Below are positions 22,522-31,871 of a stretch of 48,579 nucleotides of DNA, piece by piece. Where the stretch lies: NCBI GenBank assembly GCA_009801085.1, contig VNWV01000057.1, positions 1 to 48,579 of the forward strand. Reading direction: 5' to 3'. Position numbers and translations under genes: made by a program. The stretch comes from Lasiodiplodia sp. COLG20 (Eukaryota; Ascomycota; Dothideomycetes; Botryosphaeriales; Botryosphaeriaceae). The notes under the pieces are model-generated. The model had not been told where the DNA came from. It saw nothing but the letters and a program-made list of their open reading frames with translations, and did not search any database. Numbering within the stretch: the stretch's first letter is position 1; the number at the start of each line of letters is the position of its first letter.

Positions 22522-23234
22522 TCATCCCTGCAGTTCCCGCCGTTCTCGTCCCTCCAACTCGGCCATAGGACGCCGCGAGCCATCCTTCGCGAATGCACCA
22601 TCGTGGCCTTGAGCCCTTTTGCAAGTGCGCCACTTGAACAGAACTATAGCCAAGGCCAGCCACGTCGCAAGCAGCAGTCCCCCCAACACGCCCCCAACAA
22701 CGGCCGTAGCGGAGCCATCCGTCCCCTTGACCTCGCTGCTGGGGGTCTGCGTAGGCAAAAGAAGCGTGCCGATATTCGAGGTGCTGATGATGGCACTCGA
22801 GTTATCGCAGCAGTTTGGGCTGTCGGTCGACTCGCGGCAGCACCATGACCCCGGCGAGCACTGCAGGACGTTTGCTGATGTCCAGTTCGAGCCGCGGACT
22901 GCAGTCATGTCAATGAAAAGAAAGTCTTCTAGAAGGTGAAAGACGGCTCACTCCCGTCACAGAGCTTGGGGCACGCGTCGTCGGCGGCGGATGGATCAGT
23001 GCACCCGTTGGCCCAGAGGAATCCGGTCCATCCCGAACTGGTCGACATGCACAAGCCACTGTCGAGGCAGATGTCGGCATCATGGTCACGGTTGGTCAGG
23101 CAGCAGGCGCTAGCCGTGGATGCGGACGAGTTGCATGGCGCGTAGCTAGACGAAAGAGCGTTGCCGACGAGATCGTAGCAGGCGGTGCTCTGATCGAGGC
23201 CGTGGATTGGTAGCGCAAAGAGAAAGAGCAGCAT
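22522..23234 (-). CDS. Cysteine-rich single-pass membrane protein (fungal Mid2-like architecture)
   Basis: Spliced model of 219 residues: exons 23234-22952 and 22898-22522, with a 53 nt intron. Residues 1-15 are hydrophobic (MLLFLFALPIHGLD) and fit a signal peptide. The ectodomain (about 16-157) carries 14 cysteines, including the pairs C44-C45, C114-C115 and C124-C125, and several Asn-x-Ser/Thr sites. A single transmembrane helix spans about 159-182 (AVVGGVLGGLLLATWLALAI), followed by a basic stop-transfer (KWRTCKR) and a short charged cytosolic tail. This layout is common among Pezizomycotina cell-surface proteins annotated as Mid2-like or as putative extracellular sensors. No function can be assigned from sequence. 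It converges on the DUF2235 gene. Confidence 0.8.
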
Positions 23235-24134
23235 CCTGCTGACGTTGAGGGCCGCTGAGTTCTCAGCTTCGGCCGGAGCATCACATTGGAAAGACTGGCG
23301 TCATCGTATTTTAAAGTGTTGGTGGGGGCCGGGCATCAGGAAAAGGAGTGTTAGCTTGATAGCGGCTCGAATAGGCTTAGGGTGTCCGACCACGAGCCCG
23401 AAGTCGAGGCTAGGTCTTTGGCTTAGTGCATACTGCTCCTCTTCAGTCAAAGTCCGAATAATAGACATGCCGTCTCTCGGAGGAGAAGCTCACCTGAAGC
23501 TGTCTAGAAGTGAAGACTATATTGATTCCTCCTGCATAGCGCCAGCTCGGTATTGAAGCTGGAGGCCAAAGTGAGTTTGCTTTTTCGCTCATGTCATGGG
23601 TAGTAGCCGATGGCTAGCGCGAAGAATAGCTGGCAGTGTAACTATGCCCCGGCTCTTCCTTGAAAAAAAAAAAAAAAAAACACATGTGGGTAGATGAAGC
23701 TATCGTCCGGACGAGAATGTCGATTTTTTAATTCGACATTCTCGTCCGGACGATAGCTTCAACTACCCATGACATGAGCAAAATAAATAAATAAATAAAT
23801 CTACGCAAGCCATCGGCTGCGAGAGGGGACTGTAAGGACCATCCTCTCGCTTATCGTCCCAAACACGGTTAGCGACAAGTCTGGGGTTCCAACAGCAACC
23901 GGGCGGGTGGTTTCCTTCTACGACACTCTCACCCCATTTCGAAAACCGGCCAGGGCCAGCCTTGTAACGTTCGGGCCGAAGGATCAAGGCTCCAGGAGCA
24001 CTGACGTCCACAGCCACGGTGAAGGGAAGCTTGGACTGTCCTTCATGAAGCTGCAGCCTAGCGCTGATGCAACCCCGCCGTGATCATTTGCGACGTCACC
24101 TTGTCAACACTTCTTCATTTGCAACTGAACACTC
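23235..24134. other. Divergent promoter region with a composite MITE
   Basis: This separates the minus-strand membrane protein from the plus-strand NACHT gene. A composite inverted-repeat element occupies about 23542-23834; the rest holds no recognisable gene. Confidence 0.55.
23542..23834. mobile_element. Composite MITE: a left-end fragment fused to an inverted copy
   Basis: Bases 23687-23723 and 23733-23769 form a near-perfect palindrome: 37 bp arms with one mismatch and a 9 nt loop, each containing CGTCCGGACG. The right end is CCATCGGCTGCGAGAGGGGACTGTA, ending in TA. To the left, AGCCGATGGCTAGCGCGAAG (about 23605) matches the subterminal part of copies lying in the opposite orientation to the 19874 element. 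Immediately before it, GGTATTGAAGC through TTTTTCGCTCATGTCATGGG (about 23549-23601) matches the left arm of a copy in the other orientation. Two elements therefore appear joined. An 18 nt A run lies at about 23663-23680. Confidence 0.72.
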
Positions 24135-27100
24135 ATGGAAGACATTGTTTACAAGCTTCGCGGCATACCGAGCGTCTGGAATGGCGGCGAAGTTACCGAG
24201 AGCGACGTGCGAACTCTCGTCACCGAAGCCTGGCCGCAGTGCGACGAACGCAGCATCGACGTACGCGTTTTGGAAGCGGACCCGCGAAGCCCGGAGCTGA
24301 TGGTCGCGACGCTGGCTTTGGTAACTCCACTCTCACCGTGCGAAATCTCGACTACTGTGAGAGATGAGGCTGAAGAGCCGCACGCCCTGCGACTGAGCCT
24401 CAAGCTCCAGCCTACCGAGAAGCAGAGAGCTTGCCTTCAAAATCTGTCCTACCCCGACCAAAACTACCGCGAGGCCGAAATCGAGCTTGCAGATGGTACC
24501 TGCGACTGGATCCTCGGCCACGATGGCTTCCGCAAATGGGACAACGCCCCGGGAAAGCTGCTCTGGATCCGCGGTCCCTCCGGCGCCGGCAAATCGACTG
24601 TGATGAAACGCATTACGCAGCACCTCAAGGACTCCGACGGCCGACTTGTTCTGTCTTACTTTTTCGACGGCCGAACCTCGTCAATCCACAATTCCCCCCA
24701 AGGATGCTACCGCCATCTACTTTCTCAAGTGCTGCCCTACGAACCCATGTACCCTGCAGAACTGTCCCGGCTGTATAAAATGATCAATTTGGAAAAAGAT
24801 CGGTGTGAATCAACAACCGAGCTCTTGCGCCAGCACTTTGTGCGTTTCCTCCCGGGTCTTGCTATCCAAATACCCCTTATCATCCTCATCGATGGCCTTG
24901 ACGAAGCTGCCGCTATGAAGATGGTGAGCGATTTCCGTGCTCTGTGGTCTTCGCCTCACAGCTCCAATCTCGATCTGAAAGTCTGCATCTCGTGTCATGA
25001 TCCAGCGAGCTGGGCCTCTGATGGCGACCTCGAAGCAGATGTGGAAATGCACAATCGTGACGACATCCGGAAGTTCGTGCATCTAACGCTGGGGGAGGAA
25101 GAGGAACCTGACTGGATCAAGCTTGAAGAGTGCATCCAACAGAAGGCCGCTGGCAATTTTCAGTGGGCGCGCCTCGTGGCAACCGAAATGGCCCGGCTAA
25201 AGAGAGACGGTTGTGAGCTTCCGGCTCTTGAACGGAGACTAAAAACCATCCCCGGTGATCTTACCCAGCTTTATCAACGTTTGATCGAGGACGTCGATGC
25301 CGACGAGTCCCCCAGAGTGATACAAATGTTCCACTGGCTCTGCTTCGTGGAAAGGCCTTTCTCCATCGCAGAGCTACAGGATGCACGTGATTCTTCTGGC
25401 CAAATTCTGAAGGCCCCAGATTCATCCGACATGGAAAGATACATTGAAGAAAGTTCAAGGGGCCTCATGGAAGTCAAGGCACGATTATTGCCCGACGCGT
25501 CTCGTTTGGAACGCATCCGATTCGTTCACTCCTCCGTCCCACGCTACCTCCTGAATGGCGGCTTCCAACATCTCGCCGGTGGTGAACTCAAGCCCTTGAG
25601 CGACTTGACCCACCGTCATATCATGGGAATTTGCTTGAACTACTTGAGAAAGCATAGACTTGTTGAAGAGACGCGAGAAAGATTAGCGGCTGCCGAGACG
25701 TTGCTGGGCATCGATGCTTTGCTTAAATCTGAAAACAACTGGGCGAGCGACGATGTTATCCGCGTGTCCAAGGATATCGAGATGGCTGCCAAAATGTGGA
25801 ACTTCGACCTTCAATCAGATCACGACCTGGGCTCCATCAACACCCTCTCATTCCCGAAAGCAAGGTCATATCTAAAGGAGGCATTCTCATGGCTCGCCAG
25901 CAGCATAACCCGACAGACTATGGAACAATATCCTTTCGCTAACCACGTTGTTTTGGCCCTGAATTCTCACTTCAGAGCGGTTGATGATACTGGCCTTCCT
26001 ATTGCCAGCCTCGTCGACACATCTTTTTGGTCTCCTGAATCTAGCTTCTTCGAAGCATGGCGTTACCTCAGCATTGTTCTGCATCCTTATAACGACCTTT
26101 CCGGCTGTTTCGTCACATCCGACAATATAGACCGCCCAATCGGCGGAACAACACCTCTCCACTATATTGCCCAGCACTCGTTCCTCTCGTCCCTCCAACC
26201 CGCCCTCAAGAATCATTTGACTTCCCACCTCTCCCTCTACAACGCTGCAGGTCACACGCCACTCACCACCGCAATAACCGCCCGCAACTACACCATTGCC
26301 AACACCCTCCTCTCCAGCTCCAACATCGATCCCAATATTCCAGATACCACCAGCGACCGCCGAACCCCGTTGATCCATGCTATCCTCTGTTACAGCCCAA
26401 CAACGAACGCTAACGATGAGGCCTACAATTCCCTCCTCACAACCCTCATAGCACACCCCGCCACGATCCATTCCCATCGTGACGCCAACCATCGCACCCC
26501 GCTCATCTACGCGGCTTCCCACGCCCATCGCCTCGCCATCCACCTTCTCCTAGCCCAGCCAGCCGAGGCCGTCGCCCTCTTCGCTCACGACGACGACTTC
26601 CGCACCGCTTTCTCACACGCCGCCCAAGCCGGCTCCGCTCCCACCTTCGCTGCCATTTCGGACGCCGCCACCGCCGCTGCGCACCCTGACGACGGCATTG
26701 CGGCCATCATCGACGAGCCGGACGCCTCCGGCCGCACGCCGCTGAGCTACGCTGCCGAGGCCGGGGCCGCCGGCATCGTCGAGGCACTGCTAGCCCAGGG
26801 CGCGCGGATCGGCATGGTGGACGCGCAGGGCATGACGGCATTGGACCATGCCGTTCGCGCGAGGAGAAAGGGCACCGCGCAGGTGGTGGGGTTGCTGCTG
26901 GGTGCGAAGGAGGCGACGGCGCCAGCAAATAAGGGCGAAACAAGACTTACCGTTCCAATGGAACCGAGGGAGGTGCTGGCGTGGGCCGTGGACAGGGGCC
27001 AGGTCAGGCTTCTGCAGAGCGTGCTGGAGGATAGTAGCGAGACGTATTTGGATTCTCGGACGTTGGGTAAGGTGAGGGCGATGGTGGAGGTAGAAGAGAA

Positions 27101-27329
27101 GGAGGCGGTAATGGTTGGGGGATTGGAGTATGGGGAGGATGATGGTGGAGATGGAGCTGCGAGAGTTTGGATCAGGGACCATTTGGGGAGTATGGAAACG
27201 AAGACGGACAATTTAAGCGAGATTAAGAGATTGATGGAAGAGCGGAAGAAGAAGAAAGAAGAAGAGAAGCAGAGAGAGGAGAAGGCAAACGCCGTAGTGG
27301 AAGTGATGAGGATTAGCTCGAAGCTCTGA
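24135..27329 (+). CDS. NACHT-ankyrin STAND NTPase (NLR-like receptor)
   Basis: Single-exon gene of 1064 residues starting at the first ATG of the frame. Residues 1-90 form a small alpha/beta module (DIVYKLRGIPSVW, a helix at about 22-33, IDVRVLEADP, MVATLALVTP); the order suggests an RRM-like fold, which is inference. Residues 96-126 match the NACHT leader seen in fungal STAND proteins (RACLQNLSYPDQNYREAEI). The NACHT domain follows: Walker A GPSGAGKST from 147, SYFFDGR at 174, and Walker B PLIILIDGLDEA around 247-258. A helical region (about 370-690) contains FHWLCFVERPFSIAELQDA, typical after NACHT. Residues about 700-920 are degenerate ankyrin repeats (AAGHTPLTTAI, NHRTPLIYAASHAH, GRTPLSYAAEAG). 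The C-terminus (about 1028-1056) is a Lys/Glu coiled coil. Such proteins act as sensors in non-self recognition and programmed cell death in fungi; the specific role here is unknown. Confidence 0.9.
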   Translation: MEDIVYKLRGIPSVWNGGEVTESDVRTLVTEAWPQCDERSIDVRVLEADPRSPELMVATLALVTPLSPCEISTTVRDEAEEPHALRLSLKLQPTEKQRACLQNLSYPDQNYREAEIELADGTCDWILGHDGFRKWDNAPGKLLWIRGPSGAGKSTVMKRITQHLKDSDGRLVLSYFFDGRTSSIHNSPQGCYRHLLSQVLPYEPMYPAELSRLYKMINLEKDRCESTTELLRQHFVRFLPGLAIQIPLIILIDGLDEAAAMKMVSDFRALWSSPHSSNLDLKVCISCHDPASWASDGDLEADVEMHNRDDIRKFVHLTLGEEEEPDWIKLEECIQQKAAGNFQWARLVATEMARLKRDGCELPALERRLKTIPGDLTQLYQRLIEDVDADESPRVIQMFHWLCFVERPFSIAELQDARDSSGQILKAPDSSDMERYIEESSRGLMEVKARLLPDASRLERIRFVHSSVPRYLLNGGFQHLAGGELKPLSDLTHRHIMGICLNYLRKHRLVEETRERLAAAETLLGIDALLKSENNWASDDVIRVSKDIEMAAKMWNFDLQSDHDLGSINTLSFPKARSYLKEAFSWLASSITRQTMEQYPFANHVVLALNSHFRAVDDTGLPIASLVDTSFWSPESSFFEAWRYLSIVLHPYNDLSGCFVTSDNIDRPIGGTTPLHYIAQHSFLSSLQPALKNHLTSHLSLYNAAGHTPLTTAITARNYTIANTLLSSSNIDPNIPDTTSDRRTPLIHAILCYSPTTNANDEAYNSLLTTLIAHPATIHSHRDANHRTPLIYAASHAHRLAIHLLLAQPAEAVALFAHDDDFRTAFSHAAQAGSAPTFAAISDAATAAAHPDDGIAAIIDEPDASGRTPLSYAAEAGAAGIVEALLAQGARIGMVDAQGMTALDHAVRARRKGTAQVVGLLLGAKEATAPANKGETRLTVPMEPREVLAWAVDRGQVRLLQSVLEDSSETYLDSRTLGKVRAMVEVEEKEAVMVGGLEYGEDDGGDGAARVWIRDHLGSMETKTDNLSEIKRLMEERKKKKEEEKQREEKANAVVEVMRISSKL

Positions 27330-27980
27330 GTGGGACTCAGCGAAATGCGAGTTCCAGTAAACCACAAGCAATTTCGTCCACAAGCCGCGAATTACCACTG
27401 TGTCAAGACACTCGCCGATGAGAATATGAAATACAAGTTTCCTCTCTGTTGTACAACTTCCATGCCACCCAGGAAGAATCTATACGCACATAGGTATCAC
27501 AATCTAAAATATGGCAACCGATCAAGCGAAAAGACCCGTATGCATGCGCAGAAAACACCGCCCTCTTTCCACCTACACCCGCCAGTCCTTTCCCAAAAAT
27601 GACGCAGCGAAAACTAACCATCGTAATTGCGTGCCCAATGTCATGATGCCTGCAATAAAGAGAGAAATCTGTGCCATGGAAGTGAACGGGACGCCTGGAC
27701 AAAGTACAAAATGTGGAAGCAAACATCCGGCAACACCAGGAAAATGCCCAAAAGCAGGAGAAAAATGCTGATGACAAACGGAACTTTTCTTCTGGCGCAT
27801 CCGTGAAAAACAAGATTCCCCACCGCGGCATCGTCCGAAATAACGTCCCATATGCACCAAAACCCCTCCGAAAAGCAAAAGGACGCAGGCGTTATGACAA
27901 AGGAAAGGCGTTGGGTGTGTCCGTATGTGTAATAATTTGTAGGAGTCTGAGAAAGATAAAAGAAAAGAGCCTCTATCTCC
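27330..27980. other. Convergent intergenic region
   Basis: This lies between the stop codons of the NACHT gene and the TBC gene. Only short, AT-rich, unconvincing open frames are present; it is presumably two 3' UTRs. Confidence 0.5.
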
Positions 27981-30900
27981 TTAAGCTCTCCACATCACTT
28001 CTTCGTCGATCGGCATGGGCGTCAGGCTCCTCTCCAGATCCTCATGCATATGCTCCTCATCATCTCTTGATGACGAGTAGCTCACGGATGACGTCATCGT
28101 GGTCGGGGTCGTGGGTTCGGGCGGGGACATGTTGACGACATCCTCTGGGAACTCGTTCGTGGCGGATTCCACAATCAATTGAGGAAGCGGGGGTGGGGCC
28201 GACCCGTCGGATGATTCGCCTTCCGCTGTCGCTGAACTATCCTTCAGCTTGCTCAATCTTTCAGCCCGTAGCTCCTCCCTTTGGCGCATGACTTCCTTCT
28301 CGTGCTCGATGGCCCTAGTTCTACGGTCTTCGACGTCTTTTCTCCGAACCACCTTCTTCAGCGCCTCACTGGCCTGGATTAGGCCGTCGATGCTGATTGC
28401 ATGATTCGTCATCTGCTGATTGATGTAGTGGTACACGGCACCTGGGTTGTCGCACTCAATCAGGGCCTTCTCGTTCAGCTTGAGCAGTGCAAGTGCAACC
28501 TGGAACAGGAAGGTCGAACCGTCGTGCATGCACAGAACGACATCCCAGACTCGATAAAGTGCCTCGGCAGAGAGGCAGTCCGTAAAGACAGAGAGGAACC
28601 ACTGGAAGGTGAGCGCTTCGAGCTCGATGCTGAGTTCGTCAAAGTGCGCAGAGAGCTTGGGAAGAATCTCGGCCACGTACTGCCGGAGAACGATCTGGTC
28701 AGCTCGCGAAGCCAAGAGCGAGTGGTCGTAGTAACTCTCGGGCAGTATGGATTCGATCATGGTAGTAAGCATCCAGAAGGCATCCTCGGCGGTCGGCATG
28801 ATCAGGAGAAGGCATGCGGTAATCAGGTTCATGCCCTGACAATATCCAACGGCGGGGTTGCGACGAGCATATGCAATGAGGACCTCATTCAGTTTCTGAA
28901 CACCAGGGCCACAGCGGAAAAAGATGTTGTCGGTCAAGGTTCTGTGGATGTCCATCTGAATCTGGGAAACTACAACTGGATCGTCAATCCCGTTGGCTAC
29001 CAGGTCCTCGTAGTATCCCGGAATCCTCATGGCGGCGGCTCCGCTACATTCTGCCCAGATCTTGGCACGGTAGCTGACGGGGATGCCTCCCAAGACGAGA
29101 TTCTTGAACTCTTTCCACTTCGCTCTTCCAATCTTACCCTTGTTACCCAGCCCAGCAGTTCCGATGATCTCTCCATCAGTGAGCAGAGTCTCAGGCATCG
29201 TGTTTTTCCCGCGTCCCTCGCTCGCCGCCACAGCATCGCCCTCACGCTTCCGTTCCGCTCGTACTTTGCGTAGGAATTCATGCCACCTAACCTGCTTATC
29301 GCGCTGGAGCGAGTCATGCAAGTCCGTCAGCTGGTCCAACAGCGCTCTGACAGGATCTGGCTGTGGGCCGCTGAAATCACCCGAGACGGGGCTAGCAGGA
29401 CCACTGACTGTTGGTTGCGAGATCTCCGCGGCACCTGATTCAACACTGAGAGCTGGCTCAAGGTTGTTACTGACGGTCGGGAACGATGCGTTGTTCTGGA
29501 CCGTCACCTGGGACGTCTTAGGTGTTTCTTCAATATCGACTGTAGTCATGGGTGCGGCAACAGGTGTATGCGACAGCAATTCGGTTGGGAAAGTGGCAAT
29601 CTTGAGATAATCTTGCCAGCTACGTTTCGCCGACTGAGATTCCTCTGTATGCGAGAGAACGCTTTCGGACCGCGGCAGCGTGATTTCCTCTTCCAAGACT
29701 TCGGCCGGTGCCTCCTCATCACTGTTTCTGGAGCCGAGCATTACCCGCGCGGTGCCAAGAGACTCGCTTTTTGCATGTGGCTTTCTCTTCTGCAGCGCGG
29801 CAGCGGCAGCCTGCGCTTGTCGCTTCTTTCGTCGTTGGTCATAGATGAAGCCAAATGAATCCGTGAGGAACTCAGAATCACGCCCGTAATAATTGTGTGG
29901 CATCAAGGTTGGTGGTCTTGTTTCCTCTGGCAGGATCATGTCCATCTCAACAGGACCAAGATTGGTGACGGAGCGATTGGTTGGCGGGCTAGAGCCTTGT
30001 GGATTCGACGTGGTGTTGCGTAAAGTGTCCGGTGGGCCATTCTTCTTGATCGTCCCGGTTGGCCCTAACGAGGTCCTTGACCCACGACCTTTTGCTCTTG
30101 TCTTTGGATCGGTTTTGGACGAGTCCATAGAAGCTGCGCGCTGCGACCGCTCAAGGTCCGTCCCGTTGGCAGAGGCTCTGCCTCTTAAAGTGCCAACTTT
30201 GTCAGTCTCGCGGTTCGATTGGTTGTTTCCAGCCACCAACCTCAACGCCCATGATGCAACAGAGCCCGAAGACTTTCGAGAAGAAATGGATGCAGCCTCG
30301 TCCCCACTTTCCAATTTCTTGAGGTGGTCGACGGCCTTGGAGACACCCTGGGGTGGAGGCGCGAACAAGTCGCTGCTGAGACGTTTTCGCTGAGCGCCGC
30401 TGGAGGCTCTGGAGCGGGTCTGAATGTCCTCGTCATACGCACTCGTGACACTCGGGGTGTGGCTCCGTCTCTTGTTGGCCAGCGATCCAGTCCAGATGTA
30501 GCTCTTCCAGCCCTTGGTCGACTTGGTGGTGGCGAGATCGGCAGAATTAACGGAGTGATCGTCGCTGAGCGCCGGGAAAGCGGTCAGTGAAGCGTCATCC
30601 TCCAGCATCAACTCGCGGTCACCGTCATTCTCGTCGCTCATCGCGCGAGCGAGATGCTTGTCAATGGGATCCTCGGGGTGCACGCCGTCGAAGTCGACCA
30701 GGCTTTGCCTCTTGGCCTTCCTGCCTCTGTCGGCGGCATCGGCCGTGCCATTCGGTGTGGGGCCCCGCTCGAGCAGCTTCAAGCGCTCGTCGATGTCCAG
30801 GTTCGAGACCTCGCACTCTTGCAGCATTTTCCGAAGGATTCTTTCCCGCTCCTCGGCCTTTCTTCGCAGCGCCGTTATCTGGGCGTCGCGCTGCGCTAGA

Positions 30901-31418
30901 TCTTGCGCCAACTGCTTAACCATGCTGACGGGCCCCGACCTGGCCAGCATCCGCTCGATCTGGTCATCGCTCGCATGATGTAGGTTTCCAGGCACGCTGC
31001 GCACGTCCTGCGGGGTGTCGTCGAAGAGGGCGGAGCGGTCGTCGGACGAGGGCACGGTGGCGAGCAGGGTTCCGACTATCGACTGCACGGGCTTCGAGGA
31101 CTTGCGGACGGTAGGCGGGTCTGGAAGGCCTGTATCGTCGTGGGGGAGCTGGGGCGACTGCGGCTGCGACAGCTCGGTCTCGCTGAAGCGGGCGGCGATG
31201 GGCGAAGCTTCGGGGGACGGCGACAGCGAGGGGAAGGAGGTCAGGCTCTTGTCTGACGGGGTTGGGGCGCCGGATCTCGCGAGCGAGGCGTGCGAGGCCG
31301 TCTTGCGCGGCTTGGTGCGTCTGGCGGTGGCTCCCGAGGCAGACTTGCGGCTGCTCGAGGAAGCAGAATGCGTCGACGACGCGCGCCGGGCGCGGGCGTC
31401 GTCATTACCGGGCTCCAT
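27981..31418 (-). CDS. TBC-domain Rab GTPase-activating protein
   Basis: Single-exon model of 1145 residues, starting at the ATG at 31418 (MEPGNDDARARRASS); the open frame continues upstream without another ATG. Residues 1-about 740 are Ser/Pro/Arg-rich and mostly disordered, with one short helical segment (QLAQDLAQRDAQITALRRKA). The TBC domain spans about 770-1000: LGGIPVSYRAKIWAECSG, the arginine finger in QMDIHRTL (IxxDxxR, around residue 826), the glutamine finger in GYCQGMNLI (around 859), and FLSVFTDCLSAEALYRVWDV. Both catalytic fingers are intact, so it should accelerate GTP hydrolysis on a Rab and act in membrane traffic; which Rab is not visible. A basic coiled coil (RRTRAIEHEKEVMRQREELR) and a Pro-rich acidic tail follow. 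It is divergent from the Spartan-like gene, 453 bp apart. Confidence 0.92.
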   Translation of the reverse strand: MEPGNDDARARRASSTHSASSSSRKSASGATARRTKPRKTASHASLARSGAPTPSDKSLTSFPSLSPSPEASPIAARFSETELSQPQSPQLPHDDTGLPDPPTVRKSSKPVQSIVGTLLATVPSSDDRSALFDDTPQDVRSVPGNLHHASDDQIERMLARSGPVSMVKQLAQDLAQRDAQITALRRKAEERERILRKMLQECEVSNLDIDERLKLLERGPTPNGTADAADRGRKAKRQSLVDFDGVHPEDPIDKHLARAMSDENDGDRELMLEDDASLTAFPALSDDHSVNSADLATTKSTKGWKSYIWTGSLANKRRSHTPSVTSAYDEDIQTRSRASSGAQRKRLSSDLFAPPPQGVSKAVDHLKKLESGDEAASISSRKSSGSVASWALRLVAGNNQSNRETDKVGTLRGRASANGTDLERSQRAASMDSSKTDPKTRAKGRGSRTSLGPTGTIKKNGPPDTLRNTTSNPQGSSPPTNRSVTNLGPVEMDMILPEETRPPTLMPHNYYGRDSEFLTDSFGFIYDQRRKKRQAQAAAAALQKRKPHAKSESLGTARVMLGSRNSDEEAPAEVLEEEITLPRSESVLSHTEESQSAKRSWQDYLKIATFPTELLSHTPVAAPMTTVDIEETPKTSQVTVQNNASFPTVSNNLEPALSVESGAAEISQPTVSGPASPVSGDFSGPQPDPVRALLDQLTDLHDSLQRDKQVRWHEFLRKVRAERKREGDAVAASEGRGKNTMPETLLTDGEIIGTAGLGNKGKIGRAKWKEFKNLVLGGIPVSYRAKIWAECSGAAAMRIPGYYEDLVANGIDDPVVVSQIQMDIHRTLTDNIFFRCGPGVQKLNEVLIAYARRNPAVGYCQGMNLITACLLLIMPTAEDAFWMLTTMIESILPESYYDHSLLASRADQIVLRQYVAEILPKLSAHFDELSIELEALTFQWFLSVFTDCLSAEALYRVWDVVLCMHDGSTFLFQVALALLKLNEKALIECDNPGAVYHYINQQMTNHAISIDGLIQASEALKKVVRRKDVEDRRTRAIEHEKEVMRQREELRAERLSKLKDSSATAEGESSDGSAPPPLPQLIVESATNEFPEDVVNMSPPEPTTPTTMTSSVSYSSSRDDEEHMHEDLERSLTPMPIDEEVMWRA

Positions 31419-31871
31419 GGACGGGGCACAGCGGCAGCATCGAAAACGGTGGCAAGCGGGCGGCGGTGTGGGCGTGGTGGAGGAATTTATTCGAGGGTGC
31501 GGACGGGTATGCACTCTGCGTCATTCGGGCCAGGATGTCTGGGCCGGGCGGTGGAGTTTGTTTCGGCAACGGTGCTACGTGGAAAACCGCGCAGTGAGCT
31601 GGCGTTTCGAGACGCAGCGCAGCGGGGCCTGGGGCGCTGAAGAAAGAATTGCTTGCAAGGGCAGGCTCGAGGGAATGCGCATGTAAACAGGCGGCGCCCT
31701 GGGCAGAACCCGCGGCCGTGATCGCCCTGACAGCCCGCGCCCAACCTAGGCCGCGCCCCATGCCTCAGGCCCGGCTCCGAAGCAGCCCGGCCTCCTCGGC
31801 TGCTCCCCGCACAATCTACTTAAGCCTTATGTACCGCGCGATCGCGGACCCTGTGACTGCCCGTGTGGGCC
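31419..31871. promoter_or_regulatory. Shared divergent promoter of the TBC and Spartan-like genes
   Basis: This is 453 bp between two divergent start codons. It is GC-rich with no recognisable coding sequence and must hold both promoters. I see no strong TATA box. Confidence 0.6.

Noticed and set aside
21261..22601. 446-codon open frame on the minus strand
   Set aside because: It is a shadow of the DUF2235 coding exon, His/Arg/Pro/Leu-rich, without any motif.
25887..26543. 218-codon open frame antisense to the NACHT gene
   Set aside because: The plus strand here is clearly coding (ankyrin repeats); the antisense translation is Gly/Val-rich with no domain.
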